Shown: positions 17,904 through 26,672 of the stretch, piece by piece
Layout of the letters: every line of letters begins with the position of its first letter
How positions within the stretch are numbered: the stretch's first letter is position 1
Origin: Streptomyces sp. AC555_RSS877
GTDB lineage: Bacteria > Actinomycetota > Actinomycetes > Streptomycetales > Streptomycetaceae
Length of the DNA stretch: 64,000 nucleotides
Reading direction: 5' to 3'
Assembly (NCBI RefSeq): GCF_019049245.1
Contig: NZ_JAGMUK010000077.1
Span: forward strand, 17,447-81,446
Notes under the pieces: model-generated
The model's database searches: none
Told to the model about the DNA's origin: nothing
What the model saw: the letters and a program-made list of their open reading frames with translations, nothing else
Translations under genes and position numbers: made by a program

Positions 17904-19831
17904 ATGCGGAGAATCAAGGTCAGCGTGATCGTCCCCGTCTACAACACCGGGAAGTACGTGGACGAATGTGCGCCATCGCTGCCGGGGCAGAGTTTGCCCG
18001 CCGACGAGTACGAGGTGATCTACGTCGACGACGGGTCGACGGACGACACGCCGGCCCGGCTGGGAAAGATCGCGTTAGCGCATCCGAACGTCCAGGTGCA
18101 CACCATGCCGAACTCCGGGTGGCCGGTGCGCCACGCAACCTCGGTATGCGGCACGCCAAGGGTGAGTACGTCCAGTTCGTCGACCACGACGACACGCTCG
18201 GGTCCGAGGCCCTGGAGCGGCTCTACGAGCACGCGAAGCGCAACGACGCCGATGTGGTGATCGGAAAGATGTCCACCACGATGGCGCGGCCACGGCGGCT
18301 GTTCCGGTACACGGTGGACGCCTGCACGATCGAGAACGACGAGCTGATGCAGAGCTTGTCGCCGCACAAGATGTTCCGGCGGGCCTTCATCGAGGAACAC
18401 GGGCTGCGGTTCCCGGAAGGGCCGTGGATCATGGAGGATCTGGCCTTCGTCAGCGCTGCCTACCTCAAAGCCGAACGGATATCGATCCTCGCCGACTACC
18501 CCTGCTACTACTGGATGAAGCGGGACGACGGTGGCAATAACACCCGGCACCGGTTCAACCCGCAGCAGGGGTTCTGGCCCAACTTGCGCACCATCGTCCG
18601 CCAGATCAAGGACGGCACCACCCCGTCCGACGACCTCGACGCGTTGCAGAACCGGCTGCTGCACCGCCTCTACCACGTGGAGATCCTCTCCCGGGCCCGT
18701 GAGCCCGAGATCCTGCGCGAGGACCCGGCCGAGCAGCGGCAGCGATTAGAGATGGCCCGTGCGGTGGTGCTGGAGGAGTTTCCAGTGGCTGTCCGGGAGG
18801 GCCTGCCCGCAGTGTCACGGCTGCGGGCCGAACTGCTCGAACGCGGCGATTTCGACGGGGCGGTGGCGTTAGCGGAGCGCATCCGTGAGGTGCAGGCACG
18901 CAGCGAGCTCGGCGAACCGCGGTGGGAGGACGGCTGCCTGGTCGCCGACGTCACGCTGGACCTGGTGCGCGGCGACGGCGAACCCCTGGTCCTCGTAGAG
19001 CGGGAGGGGAAGTGGTGGCTGGACCCCGCGCTGCTGGACGGCGTGCCGGGAACGGGCGGCGGCTGGGAGGTCCGCGATCCGTTCCGGCTGGCCTACGCGG
19101 AGCTGGTGGTGAAGGACCGGGATCGCGAGGACTGGTGGTACCCGGAGGGCGACCTGGAGGTGCGGCTGCAGCCCTTCGAGGAGGGTCGGTCGCGGCTCGT
19201 CGGGACCGGGCGGCTGCGCCTCGACCCGGAGCGGCTGGCGGGCGGCCGGCCGCTGGAGCGCGGGGTTCACGAAGTGTGGGCGTACGTCCAACTGCTGGGC
19301 GTCGACCGGATGGTCCGCATGACCGGCGACGGCACTCCGAGCGCCCCGGCCGCGGGCCCGGCGCTGACCGGCGGGCGGCTCGCTCTCCCGTACTGGACGG
19401 CAGGCAGGGGCCAGCTCACCCTCGACCTGGACCAGCGCCTGCGAAGACTCGGCCCCGACACGACCAGTGCCGCCGCCGTGAACGCCGCGCGCGGCAAGAC
19501 GTCACTCCCGCTGCCGTACGTGGTGACGGCGGACAGCGCCCCGGTTCCCGTCAAGGTCACCGTGTCCGCCCTGACAGTGGAGGCCAAGCTGACCTCCGGC
19601 GCCGACGGAACGGCGCGGCTGCGCCTCCCGGCCCGCCTCAAGCTGCCGGCCGGACGCCACCCGGTCGCCCTCCCGAAGGCGGACACCCCGGTCGCGTACG
19701 CCGTCGTCCGGGACGGGACCCTGCTGCGTCTGGAGGGCCCGGCGTACGAGGCCGGCACCGGGCGTCGGCTCCGGGACCTTGTCGCCGACAACCGTCAGGT
19801 CCGGCGTGTACGGCGGCGGTTGGGCGCTTAG
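17904..19831 (+). pseudogene. GT2 glycosyltransferase, broken by a 1-base deletion
   Basis: From ATG 17904 the first 73 codons give a GT-A fold start: VSVIVPVYNTGKYVDEC, YEVIYVDDGSTDDTPARL, VHTMPNSGW. The family then expects a Gly-X-Pro-Arg-Asn-Leu-Gly run; it appears in the next frame (GAPRNLGMRHAKGEYVQFVDHDDTL), so one base is missing near 18123-18124. The rest is open to 19831. It includes the DxD-like DHDD, MEDLAFVSAAYL and a long C-terminal extension (from about residue 330) resembling wall-polymer glycosyltransferases of the TarS type. The role is probably attachment of a sugar to a cell-wall polymer. It is either a true frameshift mutant or a sequencing error; the rest of the frame shows no further damage. 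Confidence 0.75.
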
Positions 19832-19846
19832 GGCCGAGTGGACCTC

Positions 19847-19878
19847 GCCGGCCCGTTTCCGCGCGGACGCGGGCCGGC
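19847..19878. terminator. hairpin between convergent genes
   Basis: GCCGGCCCG and CGGGCCGGC form a 9-bp stem with a 14-nt loop, between the glycosyltransferase end (19831) and the acyl-CoA dehydrogenase end (19888). Likely bidirectional terminator. Confidence 0.55.
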
Positions 19879-19887
19879 GTCCGGCAC

Positions 19888-21048
19888 TCAGCCCGTCAGG
19901 CCCAACTCCCGTGCGATCAGCATGCGCTGGACCTCGCTCGTGCCCTCGCCGATCTCCAGGATCTTGGAGTCGCGCCACATGCGGGCGACCGGGTACTCGT
20001 TCATGAAGCCGTAGCCGCCGTGGATCTGGGTGGCGTCGCGGGCGTTGTCCACCGCGATCGTCGAGGAGTAGAGCTTCGCCAGGGCGGCCTCCTTCTTGAA
20101 GGGGTCGCCGGACACCAGGCGGGACGCCGCGTCGCGCCAGGCGAGGCGGGCGGTGTGGGCCTTCATCTCCATGTCGGCGATCTTGAACTGGATGGCCTGG
20201 TTGGCGCCGATGGGCCGGCCGAAGGCGTGGCGTTCCTTCGCGTACCTCACCGACTCGTCCACGCAGCCCTGGGCGAGGCCCGTCGCCAGCGCCGCGATCG
20301 CGATCCGGCCCTCGTCGAGGATGCGCAGGAACTGGGCGTAACCCCGGCCCTCCTCGCCCAGCAGGTTCGCCGCCGGGACCCGGACGTCGGAGAACGACAG
20401 CTCACGGGTGTCCGAGGCGTTCCAGCCGACCTTCGAGTACGGCGCCGCGACCGAGAAGCCCGGGGTGCCCGAAGGGACGATGATCGCGGAGATGCGCGGA
20501 CCGCCGTCCGGCTTGCGGCCCGTGACCGCCGTGACCGTCACCAGGCCCGTGATGTCGGTGCCCGAGTTGGTGATGAAGCACTTGGTGCCGTTGATCACCC
20601 ACTCGTTGGTCGCCTCGTCCAGGCGGGCCGTCGTGCGCGTCGCGCCCGCGTCCGAGCCGCCGTCCGGCTCCGTGAGGCCGAACGCGCCGAGCATCTCGCC
20701 CGTGCACAGACGGGGGAGCCATTCCCGCTTCTGCGCCTCCGTGCCGTACAGGTGGATCGGCATCGCGCCCAGCGACACGCCCGCCTCCAGCGTGATCGCC
20801 ACCGACGAGTCGACGCGCGCCAGTTCCTCCAACGCGATACCGAGGGCGAGATAGTCGCCGCCCATACCGCCGTACTCCTCCGGGAACGGCAGCCCGAACA
20901 GGCCCATGCGGCCCATCTCGCGGACGATCTCGTACGGGAACTCGTGCCGCTCGTAGAAGTCGCCGATCTTGGGGGCGACGACGTCGTGCGCGAACTCCTC
21001 TACCGTGCGGCGGAGTTCCTCCAGCTCGGGGGAGAGACGGTGGTCCAT
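19888..21048 (-). CDS. acyl-CoA dehydrogenase (probable isovaleryl-CoA type)
   Basis: 386 aa, the usual length. FAD-dependent alpha,beta-dehydrogenation of an acyl-CoA. AFGLTEPDGGSDAG and FITNSG are FAD/substrate-binding motifs; IHGGYGFMNEYPVARMWRD and GEGTSEVQRMLIAREL close the fold, with Glu in GEGT at the usual catalytic base position. It is the last gene of a run with HMG-CoA lyase and both subunits of a biotin-dependent carboxylase, a leucine-degradation set, so isovaleryl-CoA is the likely substrate. True isovaleryl-CoA dehydrogenases place the base elsewhere, so the exact acyl chain is uncertain. It starts 6 bp after the HMG-CoA lyase stop. Confidence 0.9.
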   Translation of the reverse strand: MDHRLSPELEELRRTVEEFAHDVVAPKIGDFYERHEFPYEIVREMGRMGLFGLPFPEEYGGMGGDYLALGIALEELARVDSSVAITLEAGVSLGAMPIHLYGTEAQKREWLPRLCTGEMLGAFGLTEPDGGSDAGATRTTARLDEATNEWVINGTKCFITNSGTDITGLVTVTAVTGRKPDGGPRISAIIVPSGTPGFSVAAPYSKVGWNASDTRELSFSDVRVPAANLLGEEGRGYAQFLRILDEGRIAIAALATGLAQGCVDESVRYAKERHAFGRPIGANQAIQFKIADMEMKAHTARLAWRDAASRLVSGDPFKKEAALAKLYSSTIAVDNARDATQIHGGYGFMNEYPVARMWRDSKILEIGEGTSEVQRMLIARELGLTG

Positions 21049-21054
21049 GACAGG

Positions 21055-22011
21055 TCACTGCTCCTTGGGGTCCTCGTGAGACAAGGCTCGGACGGTACGA
21101 GAAGGGCTGGGTCGGCCCAGTTGTGCGGCCATCCACGCGCTCGTGGCGACGAGGTGGTCGAGGTCGACCCCGGTGTCGATGCCGAGGCCCTGAAGCATCC
21201 ACACGAGGTCTTCGGTGGCGAGGTTGCCGGTCGCGGACTTCGCGTACGGGCAGCCGCCGAGGCCGCCCGCCGAGGCGTCGACCGTGGTGACGCCGTACTG
21301 GAGCGCCGCCAGGGTGTTGGCGAGCGCCTGGCCGTACGTGTCGTGGAAGTGCACGCCCAGCGTGCCCGTGGGGACCCGCTGTTCGGTGAGCTCGGTGAGC
21401 AGTGCGAGGACGTGGCCCGGCGTCGCCACGCCGATCGTGTCGCCCAGGCTCAGCTCGTCGCAGCCCATGTCGAGGAGGGCCCGGCAGACCCGGACGACCT
21501 GCGGGACCGGCACCGCGCCCTCCCACGGGTCGCCGAAGCACATCGACAGGTAGCCGCGGACATGGACGTCCTGTGCCTTCGCCCGCGCCACCACCGGCTC
21601 GAACATCGCCAGTGCCTCGTCGACCGTGCGGTTGAGGTTGGCCTTGGCGAAGGACTCGGTGGCGCTGGCGAAGACGGCGACCCGGCGGGCGCCCAGCGCG
21701 AGGGCCCGGTCCAGGCCGCGTTCGTTCGGCACGAGGACCGGGAGCGCCACCTCCAGGTCGCTCACCAGCGGGAAGAGCTTTTCCGCGTCGGCCAGTTGAG
21801 GCACCCACTTCGGGTGGACGAAGCTGGTCGCCTCGATCGTCGTCAGGCCCGCGTCGGCCAGCCGGCGGACGAACTGAGCCTTGACCTCCGTGGGGACGGT
21901 GCTCTTCTCGTTCTGCAGGCCGTCGCGCGCGCCGACCTCGTGGATGCGGACGCGGGCGGGCAGGCCCGGGGCCGGTACGACCATGGGCAGGCCCCGTTCG
22001 GGAGTGCTCAT
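21055..22011 (-). CDS. hydroxymethylglutaryl-CoA lyase
   Basis: 318 aa. Cleaves HMG-CoA to acetyl-CoA and acetoacetate, the last step of leucine breakdown. It is a DRE-TIM metallolyase: [16 protein letters not shown] holds the metal-binding Asp, [19 protein letters not shown] the HxH metal ligands, and [20 protein letters not shown] the signature loop with the catalytic Cys. It occupies the 3' part of a much longer open frame; the true start is ATG 22011, overlapping the stop of the carboxylase alpha gene (ATGA), so translation is coupled. Confidence 0.94.
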   Translation of the reverse strand: MSTPERGLPMVVPAPGLPARVRIHEVGARDGLQNEKSTVPTEVKAQFVRRLADAGLTTIEATSFVHPKWVPQLADAEKLFPLVSDLEVALPVLVPNERGLDRALALGARRVAVFASATESFAKANLNRTVDEALAMFEPVVARAKAQDVHVRGYLSMCFGDPWEGAVPVPQVVRVCRALLDMGCDELSLGDTIGVATPGHVLALLTELTEQRVPTGTLGVHFHDTYGQALANTLAALQYGVTTVDASAGGLGGCPYAKSATGNLATEDLVWMLQGLGIDTGVDLDHLVATSAWMAAQLGRPSPSRTVRALSHEDPKEQ

Positions 22012-24053
22012 GCGGTCTCCTCCTCCGCCGGGGTGATGACGGCCAGCACTTGGTCCATGGCGACCGTCGACCCCGGCGCCACGTCCAGTTCGGCGACCGT
22101 GCCGGCGTGCGGGGCGGAGATGACGTGCTCCATCTTCATCGCCTCGACGACCAACAGGCTCTGCCCGGCGGTCACCTCGTCGCCCACGGCGACCTTCACG
22201 ACGGTGACCGTGCCGGGCATGGGCGCGGTCAGCGAGTCGGCGCCCGCGTGCCCGGCCCGGGTGAGGGAGGCGGCGACCGGGTCGTGGTCGCGCACCTGCC
22301 AGGCGTCGCCGTCGCGGCCCAGCCAGGTGCCGTCCGGCAGCGCGGCGAAGGTGTGGGCGACGCCGTCGAGGTGAACGGTGAAGCGGGCCGGGCCGCCCTC
22401 GCCCGGGGGTGGGCCCCCGCGTACCGGGAGGGGTACCTCTGTGCCCTCGAGGAGCACTTCCGTCCCGCCGTCCGGCGTGCTGCGCACGCGTACCGTGCAC
22501 GGGTCGTGCCCGGCCACCCGCAGGTGGTGCGCCGTCCACGCCCGTTCCCCGCCCAGGCGCCAGCCGGTGGTGGCCGAGAACGGGTCGCTCCAGCCGGTCC
22601 CCTGCGCGGTCCCCTCCGCGCCGAGGGCGGTCTGGCGCAGCAGTGCCGCCGCCGCGTAGACCTCCCGCGGCACGTCGGCCGGGACGAGTCCTTCGGCCTC
22701 CCGCTCCACCAGCCCCGTGTCCAGCTCGCCCGCCACCACCGCCGGGTGCGCGAGCAGCCGCCGCAGGAACCCCGCGTTGGTCGGCACGCCGAGCGTGACC
22801 GTCTCCGCGAGGGCCGCCCGGAGCTTCCTGAGCGCGGTCGCCCGGTCCGGCCCGTACGCGATCACCTTGGACAGCATCGGGTCGTACAGGCTGCCGACCT
22901 CGGTGCCCTCGCTGAGCCCGGAGTCGGTGCGGATCCCGTCGCCCTGCGGCTCGCTCAGCTTCAGCAGCGTGCCGCCGGAGGGGAGGAACCCGCGCGCGGG
23001 GTCCTCGGCGCAGATACGGGCCTCGACGGCGTGCCCGGTGAGCTCGACGTCCTTCTGCCCGAAGGGCAGCGGCTCGCCCGCGGCGACCCGCAGTTGCCAC
23101 TCCACCAGGTCGAGGCCGGTGACGAGCTCGGTGACCGGGTGTTCCACCTGGAGGCGGGTGTTCATCTCCATGAAGTAGTACGAGGACGGGTCGTTCCCTG
23201 GGACGATGAACTCGACCGTGCCCGCGCCCGCGTACCCGCACGAACGTGCCGCCTGGACCGCCGCCTCGCCCATCGCCGCGCGTGTCTCCTCGTCGAGGAG
23301 CACGCTGGGCGCCTCCTCGATGATCTTCTGGTGGCGGCGCTGGAGGGAGCACTCGCGCTCGCCGAGATGGACCACGTGCCCGTGGCCGTCCGCCAGGACC
23401 TGGATCTCGATGTGCCGGGGCCGGTCGACCCACCGCTCGACGAGGAGCGTGTCGTCACCGAAGGAGGCGCGGGCCTCGCGGCGGGCGGCGGTGATCTCGT
23501 CGGCGAGCACCGCGGCATCGCGCACCAGCCGCATGCCCTTGCCGCCGCCGCCCGCGCTCGGCTTCAGCAGCACCGGCATGCCGATCTCGTGGGCGGCGTC
23601 GGCCAGTTCGGCGTCGGTGAGTCCGCTGCCGCTGGATCCGGGCACGACCGGCACGCCGGCCGCCCGCACCGTCTCCTTGGCGCGGATCTTGTCGCCCATG
23701 AGCGCGATCGCCTCGGCCGGCGGCCCGATGAAGACGAGCCCGGCGTCGGCGCAGGCGCGCGCGAAGCCGGCGTTCTCGGCGAGGAAGCCGTAGCCGGGGT
23801 GGACGGCCTGGGCGCCGGTGCGGGCGGCCGCCGCCAGCAGCCGCTCGGCGGACAGATAGCTCTCGGCGGCCGGCGCGGGACCGATCCGTACGGCCGTGTC
23901 GGCCTCCCGAACGTGCCGTGCGTCCGCGTCCGCGTCGGAGAAGACGGCCACCGAGCGCACGCCGAGCGACCGCAGCGTACGGATGACGCGGACGGCGATC
24001 TCGCCCCGGTTGGCCACAAGCACTGTGTCGAACATCGTGTGGAAGTCCCTCAC
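22008..24053 (-). CDS. acyl-CoA carboxylase alpha chain (biotin carboxylase + BCCP), probably methylcrotonyl-CoA
   Basis: Up to 681 aa. ATP-dependent carboxylation of its own biotin, passed on to the beta chain. The biotin carboxylase domain (about residues 7-455) has [27 protein letters not shown] (ATP-grasp loop) and [15 protein letters not shown]. The C-terminal biotinyl domain has [14 protein letters not shown] with the biotin Lys. GTG 24053 overlaps the beta-chain stop (GTGA). ATG 24035 (MFDTVLVAN), with GAGGGA ten bases upstream, is an equally good start and fits the family's N-terminus better. Between beta subunit and HMG-CoA lyase, 3-methylcrotonyl-CoA is the likely substrate. Confidence 0.92.
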   Translation of the reverse strand: MRDFHTMFDTVLVANRGEIAVRVIRTLRSLGVRSVAVFSDADADARHVREADTAVRIGPAPAAESYLSAERLLAAAARTGAQAVHPGYGFLAENAGFARACADAGLVFIGPPAEAIALMGDKIRAKETVRAAGVPVVPGSSGSGLTDAELADAAHEIGMPVLLKPSAGGGGKGMRLVRDAAVLADEITAARREARASFGDDTLLVERWVDRPRHIEIQVLADGHGHVVHLGERECSLQRRHQKIIEEAPSVLLDEETRAAMGEAAVQAARSCGYAGAGTVEFIVPGNDPSSYYFMEMNTRLQVEHPVTELVTGLDLVEWQLRVAAGEPLPFGQKDVELTGHAVEARICAEDPARGFLPSGGTLLKLSEPQGDGIRTDSGLSEGTEVGSLYDPMLSKVIAYGPDRATALRKLRAALAETVTLGVPTNAGFLRRLLAHPAVVAGELDTGLVEREAEGLVPADVPREVYAAAALLRQTALGAEGTAQGTGWSDPFSATTGWRLGGERAWTAHHLRVAGHDPCTVRVRSTPDGGTEVLLEGTEVPLPVRGGPPPGEGGPARFTVHLDGVAHTFAALPDGTWLGRDGDAWQVRDHDPVAASLTRAGHAGADSLTAPMPGTVTVVKVAVGDEVTAGQSLLVVEAMKMEHVISAPHAGTVAELDVAPGSTVAMDQVLAVITPAEEETA

Positions 24054-25702
24054 ATCCGGAAGACGCCGAACTGGGGGTCACCCAGCGGGGCGTTCGCACA
24101 AGCGGTCAGAGCCAGTCCCAGCACCTGCCGGGTGTCGAGCGGGTCGATGACCCCGTCGTCCCACAGGCGGGCGGTGGCGTAGTAGGCGTTGCCCTGGCGC
24201 TCGTACTGCGCGCGGATCGGTGCCTTGAAGGCCTCTTCCTCCTCCGCGGGCCACATCTCTCCGCGGGTCTCCGACTGGTCGCGCTTGACGGTCGCGAGGA
24301 CGGAGGCGGCCTGTTCGCCGCCCATGACCGAGATCTTGGCGTTGGGCCACATCCACAGGAAGCGGGGGGAGTAGGCCCGGCCGCACATGGAGTAGTTCCC
24401 CGCGCCGTACGACCCGCCGACCACGACGGTCAGCTTCGGCACGCGCGTGCACGCCACCGCCGTCACCATCTTGGCGCCGTGCTTGGCGATGCCGCCCGCC
24501 TCGTAGTCCTTGCCGACCATGAAGCCGGAGATGTTCTGCAGGAAGAGGAGCGGGATCCCGCGCTGGTCGCACAGCTCGATGAAGTGGGCGCCCTTCTGGG
24601 CGGACTCGGAGAACAGGATGCCGTTGTTGGCGACGATCCCGACCGGGTGGCCGTGGACGCGGGCGAAGCCGGTGACGAGGGTCTGCCCGAACTCGGACTT
24701 GAACTCGGCGAAACGGGAACCGTCGACCACGCGCGCGATGATCTCGCGCACGTCGTAGGGGGTGCGGGAGTCGGCCGGCACCGCGCCGTACAGCCCGTAC
24801 GGGTCGACCTTCGGCTCGGTCGCCTCGGTCACCTTCCAGGGCAGGGGGCCGCGCCCGGGGAGCGTGGCGGCGATGGTCCGCACGATCCGCAGGGCGTGCG
24901 CGTCGTCCTCCGCGAGGTGGTCGGTGACGCCGGACACGCGCGCGTGCACCTCTCCGCCGCCGAGCTCCTCGGCGGTGACGACCTCGCCGGTGGCGGCCTT
25001 CACGAGCGGGGGACCGCCGAGGAAGATGGTCCCCTGGTTCCGCACGATCACGGCCTCGTCGCTCATCGCGGGGACGTACGCCCCGCCGGCCGTGCACGAG
25101 CCGAGCACCGCGGCGATCTGCGGGATCCCCGCCCCCGACATCCGGGCCTGGTTGTAGAAGATCCGCCCGAAGTGCTCCCGGTCGGGGAACACCTCGTCCT
25201 GCATGGGCAGGAAGGCGCCGCCGGAGTCCACGAGGTAGAGGCACGGGAGGCGGTTCTCCAGCGCCACCTCCTGGGCGCGCAGGTGCTTCTTCACCGTCAT
25301 CGGGTAGTACGTCCCGCCCTTGACGGTGGCGTCGTTGGCGACGATCACGCACTCGCGTCCGCTGACCCGGCCGATCCCGGCGATGACACCGGCGGCCGGG
25401 GCCTGTCCCTCGTACATCCCGTCGGCCGCGAGGGGCGCCAGCTCCAGGAAGGGGGAGCCGGGGTCGAGGAGCGTGTCGACCCTGTCCCGGGGCAGCAGTT
25501 TCCCGCGCGCGGTGTGCCGTGCCCGCGCCTTCTCACCACCGCCCAGCCGGGCCGCGGCCAGCTTGCCGCGCAGCTCCTCGACGAGTGCGAGGTGGGCTTT
25601 CTCGTTGGCCCGCCAGGCCTCCGACGCGGGATCTTCCCCCACGCTCGAAAGGACTCGCGCGGGGGGACCCCCATCGCTCGTCAGTTCCGCTGCCTCGTGC
25701 AT
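24050..25702 (-). CDS. acyl-CoA carboxylase beta chain (carboxyltransferase), probably methylcrotonyl-CoA
   Basis: 550 aa. Transfers the carboxyl group from carboxybiotin to 3-methylcrotonyl-CoA. Two crotonase-like halves are present: N-terminal [61 protein letters not shown]-terminal [20 protein letters not shown] and [23 protein letters not shown]. It is the first gene of the operon, read leftward from the intergenic operators. Near the N-terminus, residues about 10-24 ([14 protein letters not shown]) are encoded by a common Streptomyces GC repeat inserted in frame and appear additional to the family. Confidence 0.93.
   Translation of the reverse strand: MHEAAELTSDGGPPARVLSSVGEDPASEAWRANEKAHLALVEELRGKLAAARLGGGEKARARHTARGKLLPRDRVDTLLDPGSPFLELAPLAADGMYEGQAPAAGVIAGIGRVSGRECVIVANDATVKGGTYYPMTVKKHLRAQEVALENRLPCLYLVDSGGAFLPMQDEVFPDREHFGRIFYNQARMSGAGIPQIAAVLGSCTAGGAYVPAMSDEAVIVRNQGTIFLGGPPLVKAATGEVVTAEELGGGEVHARVSGVTDHLAEDDAHALRIVRTIAATLPGRGPLPWKVTEATEPKVDPYGLYGAVPADSRTPYDVREIIARVVDGSRFAEFKSEFGQTLVTGFARVHGHPVGIVANNGILFSESAQKGAHFIELCDQRGIPLLFLQNISGFMVGKDYEAGGIAKHGAKMVTAVACTRVPKLTVVVGGSYGAGNYSMCGRAYSPRFLWMWPNAKISVMGGEQAASVLATVKRDQSETRGEMWPAEEEEAFKAPIRAQYERQGNAYYATARLWDDGVIDPLDTRQVLGLALTACANAPLGDPQFGVFRM
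25633..25674. repeat. short GC inverted repeat inside the carboxyltransferase gene
   Basis: CTTCCCCCACGCTCG followed by AAAGGACTCGCGCGGGGGGAC resembles the widespread Streptomyces spacer repeat whose ends pair as CCCCC/GGGGG. Here it lies inside a gene and adds about 14 codons in frame. Confidence 0.5.
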
Positions 25703-25731
25703 CCTGCGGTCCCCTCACCCAGCGATCGACT

Positions 25732-25775
25732 GTTAATGAGCGTTAACCATTTCCATCAGGTTAACGACCGCTAAC
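25732..25775. promoter_or_regulatory. twin operators of the TetR/carboxylase divergent promoter
   Basis: GTTAATGAGCGTTAAC (25732-25747) and GTTAACGACCGCTAAC (25760-25775) are two copies of a 16-bp imperfect palindrome, 28 bp apart. They fill the 95-bp gap between the carboxylase operon and the divergent TetR gene and are its most likely binding sites. Confidence 0.8.
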
Positions 25776-25797
25776 CTCCCTGTCTAGAATTACTTCC

Positions 25798-26397
25798 ATG
25801 GCCACCAGAACCGACGCCCCCACCCGCCGCGAGCAGATCCTCAAAGAGGCTGCGCGGCTGTTCGCCGAACGCGGTTTCCACGGCGTCGGTGTCGACGAGA
25901 TAGGCGCCGCGGTCGGCATCAGCGGCCCCGGTCTCTACCGTCACTTCGCCGGCAAGGACGCGATGCTCGCCGAGCTGCTGGTCGGGATCAGCGGGCAGCT
26001 CCTGACCGGAGCGAAGCGACGCGTCCAGGAGGCGGACGGCGTGGGTGCCGATGCCCTCCTCGACTCCCTCATCGAGGGCCACATCGACTTCGCCCTCGAC
26101 GACCGCCCACTCATCACGTTGCACGACCGCGAGCTGGACCGCCTGCGGGACAGCGACCGCAAGCTGGTACGGCAGCTCCAGCGGCAGTACGTCGAGCTGT
26201 GGGTGGAGGTGGTGCGGGAGGTGTACCCGGCGCTCGGTGAACCGGCGGCGCGGTCCGCCGTGCACTCGGTGTTCGGGCTGCTGAACTCGACGCCGCACCT
26301 CGGAAGGCCGGGGGCGCTGCCCGGGCGGGCGGTCACGGCGGGCTTGCTGCACCGGATGGCACGGGGGGCGTTCGGGGCGGCGGGCGGGGTGGCCTAG
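25798..26397 (+). CDS. TetR-family repressor of the leucine-catabolism operon
   Basis: 199 aa. The N-terminal helix-turn-helix (REQILKEAARLFAERGFHGVGVDEIGAAVGISGPGLYRHFAGKDAML) is a textbook TetR DNA-binding domain. The C-terminal ligand domain is the type common in acyl-CoA-responsive actinobacterial regulators. It is divergent from the methylcrotonyl-CoA carboxylase operon with twin palindromes between, so it probably autoregulates and represses that operon, with an acyl-CoA intermediate as inducer (inference). Its TAG stop lies in the target-site copy at the left edge of the MITE-like element, so the insertion may have changed the extreme C-terminus. Confidence 0.9.
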   Translation: MATRTDAPTRREQILKEAARLFAERGFHGVGVDEIGAAVGISGPGLYRHFAGKDAMLAELLVGISGQLLTGAKRRVQEADGVGADALLDSLIEGHIDFALDDRPLITLHDRELDRLRDSDRKLVRQLQRQYVELWVEVVREVYPALGEPAARSAVHSVFGLLNSTPHLGRPGALPGRAVTAGLLHRMARGAFGAAGGVA

Positions 26398-26563
26398 GGG
26401 GTGTTTCGAAAGTCCCGCACAGCACCCACGGCGCCCGGCACGCACTCTCGCCGCACCGGCCAAAAGCCCAAGTACGTCCAGTACGAGAGCTTTCGTCCGG
26501 CACGCCGAGAGCACGCACCGGACACCGCGGGCACCGCACAGGACTTTCGAAACACCCCCTAGG
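26393..26563. mobile_element. MITE-like element with 23-bp perfect outer repeats, IS5-type ends
   Basis: The outer 23 bases (26393-26415 and 26541-26563) are perfect inverted copies. Taking CTAG as the duplicated target (26394-26397 and 26558-26561), the terminal repeat is GGGGTGTTTCGAAAGTCC. No gene is inside. The interior also pairs: the two arms match base for base through the inner CTCTCG, differing only by transitions, then continue with a few mismatches to a GTAC-GTCCA-GTAC tip. CTAG targets are typical of IS5-family insertion sequences, so this is probably a non-autonomous derivative moved by an IS5-type transposase encoded elsewhere. Confidence 0.75.
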
Positions 26564-26586
26564 GGGCGCGCGTAATCCTCCGAGAG

Positions 26587-26607
26587 GGTTGCACTTTGTA
26601 TGCAACC
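26587..26607. promoter_or_regulatory. palindrome upstream of the SARP gene
   Basis: GGTTGCA-CTTTGTA-TGCAACC, a 7+7 inverted repeat. It is followed by overlapping palindromes (ATGCGC-A-GCGCAT, 26610-26622), about 50-85 bp before the SARP start. This is a probable operator controlling the cluster regulator. Confidence 0.5.
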
Positions 26608-26672
26608 GAATGCGCAGCGCATACTCTGCTCTGAGCCGCACGGCTGTACGCAGGGCCTCGGGGGAGGCGGTA

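Noticed and set aside
21055-23433. 792-codon frame as one fusion protein
   Set aside because: Only the last 318 codons (HMG-CoA lyase) are protein-like; the rest lies out of frame over the biotin carboxylase gene.
26393-26563. CRISPR repeat or rho-independent terminator
   Set aside because: There is a single long inverted repeat with a CTAG target duplication, no array, and it overlaps the TetR stop codon; a MITE explains it better.
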